Origin: Acidimicrobiia bacterium
Lineage (GTDB): Bacteria > Actinomycetota > Acidimicrobiia > Acidimicrobiales > Bin134
Direction of reading: 5' to 3'
Assembly (NCBI GenBank): GCA_022822905.1
Contig: JAJDYE010000027.1
Coordinates: 1-64,000 of the forward strand
Length of the DNA stretch: 64,000 nt
Positions 63,157 to 64,000 of the stretch are shown piece after piece; the first letter of the stretch is position 1, and the number at the start of each line of letters is the position of its first letter. The translations under genes were made by a program, and so were the position numbers. The notes under the pieces are model-generated. The model had not been told where the DNA came from, made no database searches, and was given only the letters and a program-made list of their open reading frames with translations.

Positions 63157-63542
63157 AGCTGCTTCTCGATGAGATGCACTCCTCGGCGGTAGCCGAAGTG
63201 CTGCGAGGCCGCAACGTCGACACCGTCGCCGTAGTGGAGCGCGATGATCTCCGAGGGCTGTCAGATGCAGACCTGCTTCAAGCGGCCACGGTCGAGGGAC
63301 GAGCGGTGGTCACGGAGAACATCAAGGACTTCGCGGTGCTCCATCGGCACATCTCTGCAGGGGGCGAGAAGCACTCAGGACTGGTCTATACCCATCCCCG
63401 TAGGTTTCCCCGCTCGGCCCCAAACCACGTGCATATGCTGGCTGACGCGCTGACAGAGTTCGTCAACAGGCACGCGTCCCGCCTCGACGGTATCGAATCG
63501 TTCGCATGGTGGCTCGAAAGTGGTGAAGTGGAGGTGCGCTAG
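63153..63542 (+). CDS. DUF5615 PIN-like toxin
   Basis: A 129-residue PIN-like protein: KLLLDEMHSSAVAEVLRGRNVD with the first Asp, DLRGLSDADLLQAATVEGRAVVTENIKDF with the other acidic residues. The family is predicted to be ribonuclease toxins paired with DUF433-like antitoxins, as here. Starts at GTG 63153 inside the antitoxin stop. Ends tail to tail with the amidohydrolase gene in a shared CTAG. Confidence 0.85.
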   Translation: MKLLLDEMHSSAVAEVLRGRNVDTVAVVERDDLRGLSDADLLQAATVEGRAVVTENIKDFAVLHRHISAGGEKHSGLVYTHPRRFPRSAPNHVHMLADALTEFVNRHASRLDGIESFAWWLESGEVEVR

Positions 63543-64000
63543 TCCAGGCGGTAGACGCGGGTTGCAGTGCCTGAGAACAGATCGTCCTGCTCGGCGTTGG
63601 AGTAGCCGTCGGCCATGATCTGGAATGCGTTCCACAAGACCGGATAGGTGAGTGTCTCGCGGTCGACTGGGTAGTTCGACTCGAACATGCATCGGTCCGG
63701 ACCGAAGGCGTCGATGCAGAAGCGCACCGCGTCGGACCAATGGGCAGCCACTTCCTCGGAGCCGGGGGGCACGGGCAGGTCGGCCCACCCCATCCCAAAC
63801 ATGAAGTCCATTCCGATCCCGCCCACTTTGACCACGGCATTCGGTTGGGCGGCCACAGCCTGCATCGATGACCGCCAGTCGGCCCACACCTGATCGCGAA
63901 TGTCGCGGTAGGGTCCCACACCTAGGGGAGCGCCGAGGTGGCCGACCACCACCCTCAGCTCTGGCATAGCTGCCGCCAATTCGGCCACCTCAAGCAACTG
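63539..64000 (-). CDS. Amidohydrolase-family protein, 5' part beyond the window
   Basis: At least 152 residues of the C-terminal half of a TIM-barrel hydrolase (COG3618-like): ELRVVVGHLGAP supplies a metal-binding His, VVKVGGIGMDFMFGMGW follows, and PDRCMFESNYPVDRE carries the catalytic-region residues. Its N-terminus lies beyond base 64000, so the start and first metal ligands are not seen. Related to lactonases of sugar or aromatic degradation. Confidence 0.82.
   Translation of the reverse strand, partial: QLLEVAELAAAMPELRVVVGHLGAPLGVGPYRDIRDQVWADWRSSMQAVAAQPNAVVKVGGIGMDFMFGMGWADLPVPPGSEEVAAHWSDAVRFCIDAFGPDRCMFESNYPVDRETLTYPVLWNAFQIMADGYSNAEQDDLFSGTATRVYRLD

Overview
This 64-kb window reads as chromosomal DNA of a high-GC actinobacterium, most likely class Acidimicrobiia (an inference, not a search result). 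The support is the order PdtaR-like ANTAR regulator, polA, rpsA, uvrB, uvrA; a four-domain S1 protein with an acidic tail; uvrC next to rapZ; many LLM-type flavin/F420 oxidoreductases and CaiB/BaiF CoA-transferases; and frequent GTG starts. At least 14 genes carry a TAnnnT hexamer exactly 6 nt before the start codon, which suggests widespread leaderless transcription.

Region 1 (0-13.4 kb) is housekeeping and metabolism: a small coiled-coil/winged-helix protein, a DUF2461 protein, an NCS2 nucleobase permease with an extra C-terminal domain, a type-B carboxylesterase, PPK2, a membrane metallophosphoesterase, a DUF1214 protein, then the overlapping set coiled-coil protein, ANTAR regulator, polA, followed by rpsA. 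Region 2 (13.4-25 kb) has a secreted protein with about 31 leucine-rich repeats and a VapBC module in the place where many actinobacteria carry coaE, then uvrB, an old-yellow-enzyme-type oxidoreductase, uvrA and an HNH/DUF222 protein.

Region 3 (25-39.5 kb) is the accessory island. A type I restriction-modification system is split: hsdR-hsdS at 25.1-29.2 kb and hsdM at 34.2-35.7 kb. Between them lie a large membrane-spanning P-loop ATPase on the opposite strand, a RelE-like gene without a normal N-terminus, a three-gene micro-operon (a 3-TM protein and two tiny proteins of 44 and 45 aa sharing a PTTPDP motif), and orphan antitoxins. Downstream of hsdM is a two-gene pair, a three-Cys-motif DUF5131 protein plus TcmP, the latter markedly AT-rich, followed by more orphan or truncated antitoxins. 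This region is the best candidate for an undescribed defence-type system.

Region 4 (39.5-64 kb) returns to metabolism: acyl-CoA ligase, Rieske oxygenase, nadA, uvrC, rapZ, then a catabolic-looking cluster (SDRs, sulfotransferase, second DUF1214 protein, three LLM oxidoreductases, paired CaiB/BaiF proteins of which one lacks the catalytic Asp, thioesterase, amidohydrolases, AtuA pair, acyl-CoA ligase). Together these can activate, oxidise and transfer CoA on an unidentified carboxylate or terpenoid-like substrate. The right end holds three toxin-antitoxin loci (one with a deleted vapC) and a partial amidohydrolase that runs off the window. No tRNA, rRNA, CRISPR array or transposase was recognised.
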